Source: Microbacterium sp. ACRRU
Lineage (GTDB): Bacteria; Actinomycetota; Actinomycetes; Actinomycetales; Microbacteriaceae
Reading direction: 5' to 3'
DNA: 54,164 bases
NCBI RefSeq assembly: GCF_022346945.1
Contig: NZ_JAKRNI010000020.1
Location: 1-54,164 of the forward strand
Shown here piece by piece: positions 9,012 to 17,015 of the stretch (within the stretch, counting starts at the first letter, position 1; each line of letters begins with the position of its first letter). Below the pieces are notes generated by a model. The model did not search any database, was not told the DNA's origin, and worked only from the letters and a program-made list of their open reading frames with translations. The translations under genes and the position numbers were made by a program.

Positions 9012-10523
9012 TCAGATGCCCTGGGCCAGGCGGTAGTACGCCTGGTTCCAGCGCAGCTCGCTCTGGAAGCCGCGGACCGTGGTGTCCTCGTCGATGACGA
9101 CGAGCTCGGTCTTGGCCATCTCTGCGAAGTCGCGGAACACCTCGATGCCCACGGCCGTCGTCATGACGGTGTGGTGGGCGGCGCCGGCGGCGAGCCAGCA
9201 CGCGGCCGACGTCGCGAAGTCCGGGGCGGGCTTCCACACCGCGCGGCCCACGGGGAGCTTCGGCAGGTCGGGAGCCTCGACGTTCTCGACGACGTTCGCC
9301 GTGAGGCGGAAGCGGTCGCGCATGTCGCTCAGCGCCACGACGAGGGCGGGCCCGGGGTCGGCGGTGAACACCAGGCGCACCGGGTCTTCCTTGCCGCCGA
9401 TGCCCAGCTCGTGGATCTCCAGGCGCGGCTTGGCCGTCGTGAGCGACGGCGAGACCTCGAGCATGTGCGCCCCGAGGATGCGCTCGTTGCCGGGGACGAG
9501 GTCGTAGGTGTAGTCCTCCATGAGCGACGCGCCACCGGGGAGGCCCGCGCCCATGACGTTCGCGACGCGCACGAGGATCGCCGTCTTCCAGTCGCCCTCG
9601 GCGCCGAATCCGTAGCCCTCGGCCATGAGGCGCTGCACCGCGAGGCCGGGCAGCTGCTTCAGGGCACCGAGGTCTTCGAACGACGTCGTGAAGGCGCCGA
9701 AGCCGCCCTCCTCGAGGAACGACCGCAGGCCGAGCTCGATCGCGGCGCCGTCGCGCAGCGACTGGTGCCGCGCGCCACCGGGGAGCAGTTCCTCGACCAC
9801 CTCGTAGCTGTCGATGTACTCCTGCACGAGCGCGTCGATGTCGGCATCCGAGGCCTGCGCGACGGCCTCGACGAGCTCGTTGACGCCCCACGTGTTGACC
9901 TGGACGCCGAAGCGCAGCTCGGCTTCGGTCTTGTCGCCCTCGGTGACGGCGACGAAGCGCATGTTGTCGCCGAAGCGCGCGAGCTTGAGGGTGCGGGCGG
10001 CGGTCCAGCCGGCGGCGGCGCGCTCCCAGTCCTCGATCTGCTGACGCACGGCGGGGTTCGACACGTGCCCGACGACGGTCTTGCGCGCGACGCCGAGGCG
10101 CGTCTGGATGTACCCGAACTCACGGTCGCCGTGCGCGGCCTGGTTGAGGTTCATGAAGTCGAAGTCGATGTCGTTCCACGGCAGCTCGACGTTGGCCTGC
10201 GTGTGCAGGTGCAGCAGCGGCTTCTGCAGCGCGTCGAGGCCTGCGATCCACATCTTCGCGGGGCTGAAGGTGTGCATCCACGCGATGACGCCGATGACGT
10301 CGTCACGGCCGTTGACCTCGAGGGCCATGCGGCGGATGCTGTCGGAGTCCTTCAGCACGGGCTTCCAGACGATCTTCACGGGCAGGCCCGCGAGGCCTTC
10401 GACGACACCCTGGGACTGCTCGGCGACCTGCTTCAGGGTCTCCTCGCCGTAGAGGTTCTGGCTGCCGGTGACGAACCAGACCTCGTAGCCGTCGAGGTCG
10501 TTCTTGAGGGGCGTGCGGGTCAT
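9012..10523 (-). CDS. araA: L-arabinose isomerase
   Basis: 503 residues, the usual AraA length (~500). It converts L-arabinose to L-ribulose in the cytoplasm using Mn2+. Family stretches are recognisable: [20 protein letters not shown] at the N terminus, [12 protein letters not shown] (~residues 90-101), and GAAHHTVMT near the C terminus. The ATG at 10523 is chosen because the family begins with this strand; upstream residues in the frame are arginine-rich read-through. It is the last gene of an araD-araB-araA operon, 17 bp after araB. Confidence 0.96.
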   Translation of the reverse strand: MTRTPLKNDLDGYEVWFVTGSQNLYGEETLKQVAEQSQGVVEGLAGLPVKIVWKPVLKDSDSIRRMALEVNGRDDVIGVIAWMHTFSPAKMWIAGLDALQKPLLHLHTQANVELPWNDIDFDFMNLNQAAHGDREFGYIQTRLGVARKTVVGHVSNPAVRQQIEDWERAAAGWTAARTLKLARFGDNMRFVAVTEGDKTEAELRFGVQVNTWGVNELVEAVAQASDADIDALVQEYIDSYEVVEELLPGGARHQSLRDGAAIELGLRSFLEEGGFGAFTTSFEDLGALKQLPGLAVQRLMAEGYGFGAEGDWKTAILVRVANVMGAGLPGGASLMEDYTYDLVPGNERILGAHMLEVSPSLTTAKPRLEIHELGIGGKEDPVRLVFTADPGPALVVALSDMRDRFRLTANVVENVEAPDLPKLPVGRAVWKPAPDFATSAACWLAAGAAHHTVMTTAVGIEVFRDFAEMAKTELVVIDEDTTVRGFQSELRWNQAYYRLAQGI

Positions 10524-10540
10524 GTCTTTTCCTGTCGTTC

Positions 10541-12112
10541 TCAAAGGGATGCCACGGCGGCCGCCTCGACGGCGAGCCCGGCGCGGTAACGGTCGAGGTA
10601 GGCCGAGAAGCCGGCGACGTCCGCCGGTTCGGGCTCGGCGGTGACGATGGGCGCGTCGGCGAAGACGGCCTCGCGCAGGTAGGTGTCGAGGTCGCGGCCC
10701 GCGCCGTCGGCGACGTACGCGGCGAGCACGGCCATGCCCCACGCCCCGCCCTCGGACGCGGTCTCGGCGACCGCGACGGGGGCGTCGAGGGCCGCCGCGA
10801 GGAAGCGCTGCGCGACCCCCGCGGTGCGGAACATGCCGCCGTGCGCGTACATCTTGTCGAGGCCGACGCCCTCGCCGTGGAGGACGGCCATGCCGAGCGC
10901 GAGCGTCCCGAAGACGCCGTACAGCTGTGCGCGCATGAAGTTCGGCAGCGTCAAGCGGCTGTCGGGAGTGCGGACGACGAGCGGGCGTCCCTCGTCGAGA
11001 CCGGCGATCGGCTCACCGGCGAGGTGGTTGTAGGCCAGCAGTCCGCCGGCGTCGGCCTCGCCCTCCAGCGCCGCGGCGAAGAGCGCCGCGTACGTGGCAT
11101 CCGGAGTCTGGGGCACGCCCGCGGCGGCAGCGAACGCGCCGAACATGTTCGCCCACGCCGCCAGCTCGCTCGCGCCGTTGTTGCAGTGCACCATCGCCAC
11201 CGCGTCGCCGGACGGGGTCGTGACCAGGTCGAGCTCGTGGTGCACCTCGGTCAGCGGCCGCTCGAGCACGACCATCGCGAAGATGCTCGTGCCGGCACTG
11301 ACGTTGCCCGTGCGCGGCGCGACGGCGCACGTCGCGACCATGCCCGTGCCCGCGTCGCCCTCGGGCGGGGCGAACGGGATGCCGGGCTGCAGCGCGCCGC
11401 TCGGATCGAGCAGCGCGGCGCCCGCCGCCGTCAGGCTGCCCGCTTCGGCGCCCGCGACGAGCACGCGCGGCAGCAGGTCGGCGAGCGCGGGCACGCGTCC
11501 GGCGGCGAGGCCGTCGTACCGCTCCACGAGTTCGGCGTCGTAGTCACGGGTGGCGGAGTCGATCGGGAACATGCCCGAGGCGTCGCCGACGCCCAGGACC
11601 TTCTCGCCCGTCAGCTGCCAGTGCACGTAGCCGGCGAGCGTGGTGAGGAAGCGGATCTCGGGCACATGGGGCTCGGCATCCACGACCGCCTGGTGCAGGT
11701 GCGCGATGGACCAGCGCAGCGGGATGTTCACGCCCAGCAGGTCGGTCAGCTCGGCCGCGGCGACACCGGTGTTGGTGTTGCGCCACGTGCGGAAGGGAGC
11801 GAGCAACTCCCCGTCGGCGTCGAAGGCGAGGTAGCCGTGCATCATCGCCGACACACCCATCGCGGCGTACCGCTCGGGGGTGACACCGTACTTGTGCTGT
11901 GCGTCGGCGACGAGGCCGGCATAGGCGGCGCGGAGCCCCGACCACACGGCATCCAGCGAGTACGTCCACAGCTTGTCGGCGTAGACGTTCTCCCACTCGT
12001 GCGAACCCGTGGCGAGCACCTCGGCGTCGGGGCCGATGAGACACGCCTTGATGCGGGTGGAGCCGAGCTCGATGCCGAGGGAAGCCCGGCCTTCGGTGAT
12101 GTGCGCGTTCAT
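10541..12112 (-). CDS. araB: FGGY-family kinase, L-ribulokinase of the ara operon
   Basis: A 523-residue FGGY carbohydrate kinase with the N-terminal ATPase motif [16 protein letters not shown]. It presumably phosphorylates L-ribulose to L-ribulose 5-phosphate, because its operon partners supply the preceding and following steps. The N terminus (ELGSTRIKA) and the WEN-Y-LWTYSL segment resemble the Gram-positive AraB-like kinases often annotated as xylulokinase rather than the classic E. coli AraB. The assignment therefore rests on context. The start overlaps the araD stop by four bases (ATGA). A longer open frame running upstream into araD is a shadow. Confidence 0.85.
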   Translation of the reverse strand: MNAHITEGRASLGIELGSTRIKACLIGPDAEVLATGSHEWENVYADKLWTYSLDAVWSGLRAAYAGLVADAQHKYGVTPERYAAMGVSAMMHGYLAFDADGELLAPFRTWRNTNTGVAAAELTDLLGVNIPLRWSIAHLHQAVVDAEPHVPEIRFLTTLAGYVHWQLTGEKVLGVGDASGMFPIDSATRDYDAELVERYDGLAAGRVPALADLLPRVLVAGAEAGSLTAAGAALLDPSGALQPGIPFAPPEGDAGTGMVATCAVAPRTGNVSAGTSIFAMVVLERPLTEVHHELDLVTTPSGDAVAMVHCNNGASELAAWANMFGAFAAAAGVPQTPDATYAALFAAALEGEADAGGLLAYNHLAGEPIAGLDEGRPLVVRTPDSRLTLPNFMRAQLYGVFGTLALGMAVLHGEGVGLDKMYAHGGMFRTAGVAQRFLAAALDAPVAVAETASEGGAWGMAVLAAYVADGAGRDLDTYLREAVFADAPIVTAEPEPADVAGFSAYLDRYRAGLAVEAAAVASL

Positions 12113-12825
12113 CGACGGTCGTCCGTGCTCTGTCCGTAGACGTTCTGGTAGCGGTTGTAGAGGGCGTCGATCTTGTCCTGCGGGATCGGGATGAGGGGTC
12201 CGGCCTCGCGCGCGATGTGCACGGTGCGGGCGACGTCTTCGAGCATGACGGCGGCCTTCACGGCATCCTTCGCGCTCGTCCCGATCGTGAAGGGACCGTG
12301 GTTCTGCATGATCACGCCGCGCGAGCGGTGTCCGCGCAGGGTCTCGACGATGCCGCGGCCGATCGAGTCGTCGCCGATGATCGCGAAGGGGCCGACCGGG
12401 ATGGGGCCGCCGAATTCGTCGGCCATGGCCGTGATGACGCAGGGGATCTCTTCGCCGCGGGCCGCCCACGCGACGCCGTAGGTCGAGTGGGTGTGCACGA
12501 CGCCGCCGACCTCCGGCATGTTCCGGTACACGTAGGCGTGCGCAGCGGTGTCGCTCGAGGGGCTGCGCTCGCTGCCGGGCGTGCCGGGGATGGCGTTGCC
12601 GTCGAGGTCGCACAGGATCATGTTCTCGGGGGCCAGATCGTCGTAGGAGACGCCGGAGGGCTTGATGACGAACAGATCGGCACCGGCGACCCGGCCCGAG
12701 ACGTTGCCGCCGGTCCACACGATGAGGTTGTAGCGCACGAGCTCGGCGTGCAGTTTCGCGACGTCGGCGCGGACGGCGTCGATCGCCTCCTGCACCTCGG
12801 GCGTGAACGGGGCGGCATCGGACAC
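12109..12825 (-). CDS. araD: L-ribulose-5-phosphate 4-epimerase
   Basis: A 238-residue class II aldolase/adducin-family protein that converts L-ribulose 5-phosphate to D-xylulose 5-phosphate. Zinc-binding histidines are visible in VVHTHSTYGVAWAARG (~residues 98-113), along with the phosphate-binding GNVSGR and KPSG stretches near the N terminus and the QNHGPFTIG segment (~172-180). It is the promoter-proximal gene of the ara operon. The operator palindrome at 12865-12880 lies 40 bp upstream of its ATG, and GAAGGAG precedes the start. Confidence 0.96.
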   Translation of the reverse strand: MSDAAPFTPEVQEAIDAVRADVAKLHAELVRYNLIVWTGGNVSGRVAGADLFVIKPSGVSYDDLAPENMILCDLDGNAIPGTPGSERSPSSDTAAHAYVYRNMPEVGGVVHTHSTYGVAWAARGEEIPCVITAMADEFGGPIPVGPFAIIGDDSIGRGIVETLRGHRSRGVIMQNHGPFTIGTSAKDAVKAAVMLEDVARTVHIAREAGPLIPIPQDKIDALYNRYQNVYGQSTDDRR

Positions 12826-12864
12826 GCGGGGTCTCCTTCGACATTGGGGCCGGGTGGCGTGTTT

Positions 12865-12880
12865 ATGTTACCGGTAACAT
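12865..12880. promoter_or_regulatory. Operator of the ara operon
   Basis: A perfect 16-bp palindrome, ATGTTACCGGTAACAT, 40 bp upstream of the araD start. It has the CG-centred form of LacI-family operators and is the likely target of the LacI regulator at 13389-14357. Confidence 0.8.
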
Positions 12881-12953
12881 CGGGGATTTCGCGACCCTCC
12901 GATGCGGTCGATTCGCGCCCCGGCATCCCCGCAGCCCAGCCCCGCGAGTCGGC

Positions 12954-13314
12954 GTGCACAACTCCGGCAAAACCGAACCCCGGATGCCAACCGCGCCCGC
13001 ACCCGCGCGCAACGCCGGAGTTCTGCACGCCGAGCCGCCGCACGCCGGCGCGCATCGCTGCGCCTCATCCGCCTGTCGTGGGGCGTGTCCCACGATGTGC
13101 GGAACTGAGGACCTGAAGTCACACAGAGTGGGACATGGACGGCGTGGCATCCGGCACCCCCGCAGCACGGCTCCGCGAGCCGGCGCGCACAACTCCGGCG
13201 AAACCGAACCCCGGATGCCGACCGCGCCTGCACCCGCGCGCAACGCCGGAGTTCTGCCGGCCGAGGCGCCGCCGCGCCCGCACCCGCGCGCAACGCCGGA
13301 GTTCTGCCGACCGA
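12954..13314. repeat. Palindromic repeat cluster between araD and lacI gene (family 2 and one family 3 copy)
   Basis: Family 2 units are ~75 bp with arms CAACTCCGGC and GCCGGAGTTCTGC. Copies span 12954-13028 and 13184-13258, and the right half is duplicated at ~13266-13308. A family 3 50-bp palindrome is at 13086-13135 (TGTCCCAC / GTGGGACA). Further on, ~33 bp containing ACCGCGGCCACGCCGTCGAC appear twice in tandem (13322-13387). The 563-bp gap between araD and the regulator carries no supported gene. Confidence 0.75.
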
Positions 13315-13388
13315 GGCGCCGCCGCGGCCACGCCGTCGACGCCGGCCGAGCCACCACCGCGGCCACGCCGTCGACGCCCGCCGAGCCG

Positions 13389-14357
13389 CTACCGCGAGCG
13401 CGCCGTGGAGGCTCGCGGAACCAGCACCGGGTCGGCCGGGGCGGCGGCGGCCTCGCCGAGCACCGCCGCAACCGCCTCGGCGGCCTCGCCGTCGACGTCG
13501 AGTCGCACGGTGGTGAGCGCGGGCGTGTAGAAGGCGGCATCCGGATTGTCGTCGAAGCCCGCGACGGAGACGTCCTGCGGTACCGTCAGCCCGCGCGCGG
13601 CGAGCGCGGCCATGAGCCCCAACGCCATCTGGTCGTTGGCGACCGCGACGGCCGTGGCGCCCGCGCGCACGTGCGCTGCGACGGCGTCGGCGGCCGCCGC
13701 GCCCGATGATGCACTCCAGTCCCCGTCGATCCGACCGACGCACGCGAGCCCGCGGCGCGCGACGGCATCGGCTACGCCGGACGCGCGCGCCAGCGCCTCG
13801 CGCCAGTCCGAGGGTCCGGCGACCTCGACGATGCGGCGGTGGCCGAGGTCGGCGAGATGCTCGACGACGAGGGCCGCCGCGGAACGCTGGCGGACGCCCG
13901 ACTCGCCGTAGAGCGGCACGAGCGGAACGCCGTGCCCCTCGAGCGGGGTCGTGCTGTGCGCGGCGACGAGAACGACCCCGTCGACGCCCTGTGCGAGCAG
14001 GTGCCGGACCGCGGCGTCGATATCGGCGGGGTCGTCCGAGCTGGTGTAGGCGGTCGAGATCCACCGTCCCCGAGCCCGCGCCGCTCGCTCGAGGGCCGCG
14101 ATGCCCGCCGACGGTCCGTGCAGGGCGGCATCGGATGCCACGACGCCGACCGTGCGCGTGAGGCTCGTGCCCAGCGCGCGAGCGGCGTTGTTCAGGCGGT
14201 AGTCGAGCGCGGCGACCGCGTCGAGGACGCGCTCGCGCGTGGCATCCCGGATGCCGGGGTACCCGTTCAGCACTCGGGAGACCGTCTGGGTCGAGACGCC
14301 GGCGGCGTCGGCGACCTCGCGCATACCGATGCGCTTTCCCCCGCCGTCGCCGCTCAT
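13389..14357 (-). CDS. LacI-family transcriptional regulator, probable arabinose repressor
   Basis: A 322-residue LacI/GalR-type repressor. The HTH lies at residues ~10-32 (MREVADAAGVSTQTVSRVLN), followed by a ligand-binding domain with GHRRIVEVAGPSDW and VSVAGFDDNPDAAF. The ATG at 14357 is the most sensible start, with a nine-residue lead before the HTH. It is transcribed in the same direction as araDBA and about 560 bp upstream of it, so regulation of the arabinose operon through the 12865-12880 palindrome is the simplest reading. It diverges from pfkA, but the palindrome in front of pfkA is of another type. Confidence 0.88.
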   Translation of the reverse strand: MSGDGGGKRIGMREVADAAGVSTQTVSRVLNGYPGIRDATRERVLDAVAALDYRLNNAARALGTSLTRTVGVVASDAALHGPSAGIAALERAARARGRWISTAYTSSDDPADIDAAVRHLLAQGVDGVVLVAAHSTTPLEGHGVPLVPLYGESGVRQRSAAALVVEHLADLGHRRIVEVAGPSDWREALARASGVADAVARRGLACVGRIDGDWSASSGAAAADAVAAHVRAGATAVAVANDQMALGLMAALAARGLTVPQDVSVAGFDDNPDAAFYTPALTTVRLDVDGEAAEAVAAVLGEAAAAPADPVLVPRASTARSR

Positions 14358-14398
14358 GGTCCCTCACAGTAGCGGCGACATGACACCCGCCTGACGGC

Positions 14399-14416
14399 TA
14401 TACTTGTATATACAAC
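14399..14416 (+). promoter_or_regulatory. HutC-type operator and -10 box upstream of pfkA (site A)
   Basis: The perfect palindrome TTGTATATACAA (14404-14415) contains GTATATAC, matching the GT-N-TA-N-AC HutC consensus. TATACT at 14399-14404 is a good -10 box, which would put the operator over the transcription start. The 13-base string GGCTATACTTGTA recurs exactly on the minus strand in front of the aldolase gene. Confidence 0.75.
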
Positions 14417-14455
14417 AGCCTTTGCGGTCGATGTCGACCGCGGAGAGGAGCGACC

Positions 14456-14512
14456 GTGAGCGCGACGACCCCACCCGTCCCCGAGGAGCAGCCGTGCGCA
14501 TCGGCATCCTGA
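14456..14512 (+). CDS. Possible 18-codon upstream ORF of pfkA
   Basis: A GTG at 14456, preceded by GAGAGGAG, opens an 18-codon frame (VSATTPPVPEEQPCASAS) ending at 14510-14512, overlapping the pfkA start in another frame. The ribosome-binding site is as good as that of pfkA. It may be a translated leader coupling to pfkA, or simply a fortuitous frame. Confidence 0.3.
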   Translation: MSATTPPVPEEQPCASAS

Positions 14513-15516
14513 CCAGCGGCGGCGACTGCCCCGGCCTGAATGCCGTGATCCGCGGTGCCGTGCTGCGCGGTTTCGCCGCCGGAGACCACACCTTCGTCGG
14601 TTTCCGCGACGGCTGGCGCGGAGCCACCACGGGCGAGCACCTCGTCCTCGACCGCGAGCGCATCCGCGGCATCGCGAAGCAGGGCGGCACGATCCTGGGA
14701 TCGAGCCGCTTCAACCCGTTCGACAACGGCGGCGTGGAGCGCGTGCGTGCGAATTTCGCCGATCTCGGCGTCGACGCCCTCATCGCGATCGGCGGCGAAG
14801 GCACCCTCGCCGCGGCGCAGCGACTCGGAGAGGGCGGCATCCACGTCCTGGGCGTTCCGAAGACCATCGACAACGACCTCAACGGGACGGATTACACCTT
14901 CGGCTTCGACACCGCCGTGCAGATCGCCACGGATGCCATGGACCGTCTGCGCACCACCGGAGATTCGCACGGCCGCTGCATGGTGGCCGAGGTCATGGGC
15001 CGACACGCGGGGTGGATCGCTCTGCACTCCGGCATGGCCGCCGGCGCGCACGCGATCCTCATCCCCGAGCGCCGCACGACGATGGACGAGATCGCGACCT
15101 GGGTCACCGATGCCCGGGCGCGCGGGAAGGCCCCGCTCGTCGTCGTCGCCGAGGGTTTCCTCCCCGACCAGGCCGACGACCCGCACTCCGAGCGCGGGTT
15201 GGATGCCTTCGGACGCCCGCGCCTCGGCGGAATCGGGGAACGCCTCGCGCCGCAGATCGAGGCCCTCACGGGCATCGAGACACGTGCGACGACCTTGGGT
15301 CACATCCAGCGCGGAGGAATCCCGTCGGCGTTCGACCGTGTCCTCGCCACCCGCATGGGCATGGCCGCGACCGAGGCGGTGCTGCGTGGGGAGCGCGACC
15401 GCATGGTGTCGCTGCGCGGCACCGACCTGACCACCGTCCCCTTCGCCGACGCCCTCGACGAGCTGAAGACCGTCCCCGCCGAGCGTTATGCCGAGGCCGA
15501 GATCCTCTTCGGCTGA
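14494..15516 (+). CDS. pfkA: 6-phosphofructokinase (ATP-type)
   Basis: A 340-residue PfkA-family enzyme starting at GTG 14494 with GAGGAG nine bases upstream, which puts the ATP-binding RIGILTSGGDCPGLN at residue 2. Conserved blocks are GGEGTLAAA (~residues 95-103), PKTIDNDL (~116-123) and MGRHAGWIA (~165-173). Gly follows GGE and Lys precedes TIDND, the pattern of actinobacterial ATP-dependent enzymes; PPi enzymes carry Asp at the first position. Expected reaction: fructose 6-phosphate to the 1,6-bisphosphate, though related family members also act on tagatose 6-phosphate. It carries the same operator as the rest of the island, so it is probably a pathway enzyme rather than housekeeping. Confidence 0.92.
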   Translation: MRIGILTSGGDCPGLNAVIRGAVLRGFAAGDHTFVGFRDGWRGATTGEHLVLDRERIRGIAKQGGTILGSSRFNPFDNGGVERVRANFADLGVDALIAIGGEGTLAAAQRLGEGGIHVLGVPKTIDNDLNGTDYTFGFDTAVQIATDAMDRLRTTGDSHGRCMVAEVMGRHAGWIALHSGMAAGAHAILIPERRTTMDEIATWVTDARARGKAPLVVVAEGFLPDQADDPHSERGLDAFGRPRLGGIGERLAPQIEALTGIETRATTLGHIQRGGIPSAFDRVLATRMGMAATEAVLRGERDRMVSLRGTDLTTVPFADALDELKTVPAERYAEAEILFG

Positions 15517-15574
15517 CCCCGCACGCTCCCACGCGCGGTCCCGCCAGCCGGACCTGGACGGATGGGCGGATGCC

Positions 15575-15608
15575 GAGGGCCCCGGACCGTGATCGGTCCG
15601 GGGCCCTC
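15575..15608. terminator. Bidirectional terminator between pfkA and the E2 gene
   Basis: A perfect 15-bp GC-rich stem (GAGGGCCCCGGACCG and its complement) with a 4-nt TGAT loop, placed between the convergent pfkA and E2 genes. Confidence 0.85.
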
Positions 15609-15620
15609 GCGATTCCTGCG

Positions 15621-16991
15621 TCAGAGCAGGATGGTCAGCGGCGACTCGATGAGGGCGGCCAGACGGTCCAGCCAGCGCGCGGCGATCGCGCCGTCCACGG
15701 GCCGGTGGTCCACCGACAGGGTCACCGTGACGACGGTCGCCGCCTCCAGCTCTCCGCCCGCACCCACGACCGGGCGCGCTGTCGCGGCACCGATCGCGAG
15801 GATCGCGGCCTGAGGCGGATTGATGATCGCGGCGAACTCGTCGACGCCGAACATGCCGAGGTTCGAGATCGACAGCGTCCCGCCCTCGAGTTCGGACTGC
15901 TGGAGCCGACCCTCGTTGGCGCGGGCCACGGCATCCTTGATGCTGCTCGAGAGCACCGTGAGCGACATCGACTCGACCGAGCGGAAGGTGGGCGTGACCA
16001 GGCCGCGCTCGCTGGCCACCGCGACCGAGACATCGGCGGTGTCGTAGCCGACGACAGCGTCGTCGGTCCAGATCACGTTCATCTCGGGCACGTCCACGAG
16101 CGCACGCGCCGCCGCCTTGACGAAGAAGTCGTTCACCGAGACGCGCACGGTCGCCTGCTCGTTGATCTGCGCGCGCAGCGCCAGGAGGGCGTCGACGCGC
16201 AGATGCCGCGTGAGGTAGAAATGCGGGGCGGTGCGCTTGCTCTCCTGCAGGCGGTTCGCGATCAGTCGACGCAGCTTCGTGTGCGGCGTCGCCGTCCCTC
16301 CGGCGGGCGCCGCGACCGGCGCCGCGGGGGCCGTCGTGGTGCCGGCCGCGGGGGTCGCGGGCGACGATGCGGCGGGCGCGTCGGCCGCAGGGGCGGGCGC
16401 TGCGGCGGCCGCCTCGACGTCGGCACGCACGATGCGGCCGCGAGGGCCGGACCCGGTCACGGTGGCCAGGTCGACGCCCTTGTCGGCGGCGACCCGACGC
16501 GCGAGCGGGCTGGCGAAGATGCGCCCGCCGGTGTCGTTCGTCGCGGCCGACACCTCCTCGGTCACCAGCTCGGGCGCGGCATCGGCGGGGGGCGAGGCCG
16601 GAGCGGCCATGTCCTCCGCGGCGAGGGCGGCCGGCGGCGCCGAAGCCGAGCCGCTCGACGCCGCCGGGTCTGGGGCCGCGTCCTCGGACGCGGAAAGGGA
16701 TGCCGCTCCGCCGAGCTGGGCGAGCAGCTCCTCCGCCTCGGCGGGGTCCTCGCCGGGGGCGATGAGGACGGCGATCGGGTCGCCGACGGGAACCATGGAA
16801 CCGGATTCCGCCACGAGGGCGTAGATGACGGCATCCTCGTCGATCTCGATGTCGACGACCGCTTTCTCGGTCTCGACCGAGGCGACGGTGTCGCCGGCCG
16901 AGACGGAATCACCCTTTTCGACGGTCCAGAACTCCAGCGCCGCGGCGTCGGAGTCGGCGGAGACGCCGGGCATGCGCAGGTAACGAGCCAT
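15621..16991 (-). CDS. Dihydrolipoamide acyltransferase, E2 component
   Basis: A 456-residue E2 of a 2-oxoacid/acetoin-type dehydrogenase complex. It has one N-terminal lipoyl domain (residues ~1-77, lipoylated Lys43 in VETEKAVVD) and an Ala/Pro-rich linker. A peripheral-subunit-binding domain follows (~175-212, with PLARRVAADKGVDL and GSGPRGRIVRADV), then a second linker and the catalytic domain (~235-456) ending with the active-site HRPVDG. It follows the fused E1 gene by 24 bp and is surely cotranscribed with it. The acyl group is unknown; pyruvate, another 2-oxo acid or acetoin are possible. Confidence 0.93.
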   Translation of the reverse strand: MARYLRMPGVSADSDAAALEFWTVEKGDSVSAGDTVASVETEKAVVDIEIDEDAVIYALVAESGSMVPVGDPIAVLIAPGEDPAEAEELLAQLGGAASLSASEDAAPDPAASSGSASAPPAALAAEDMAAPASPPADAAPELVTEEVSAATNDTGGRIFASPLARRVAADKGVDLATVTGSGPRGRIVRADVEAAAAAPAPAADAPAASSPATPAAGTTTAPAAPVAAPAGGTATPHTKLRRLIANRLQESKRTAPHFYLTRHLRVDALLALRAQINEQATVRVSVNDFFVKAAARALVDVPEMNVIWTDDAVVGYDTADVSVAVASERGLVTPTFRSVESMSLTVLSSSIKDAVARANEGRLQQSELEGGTLSISNLGMFGVDEFAAIINPPQAAILAIGAATARPVVGAGGELEAATVVTVTLSVDHRPVDGAIAARWLDRLAALIESPLTILL

Positions 16992-17015
16992 GTCAGTTGT
17001 CCTCTCTCGCCCGGC

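Noticed and set aside
12868..13388. Protein-coding extension of the LacI frame through the repeat cluster upstream of araD
   Set aside because: The frame is repeat-derived, Arg-rich and out of register with the LacI gene.
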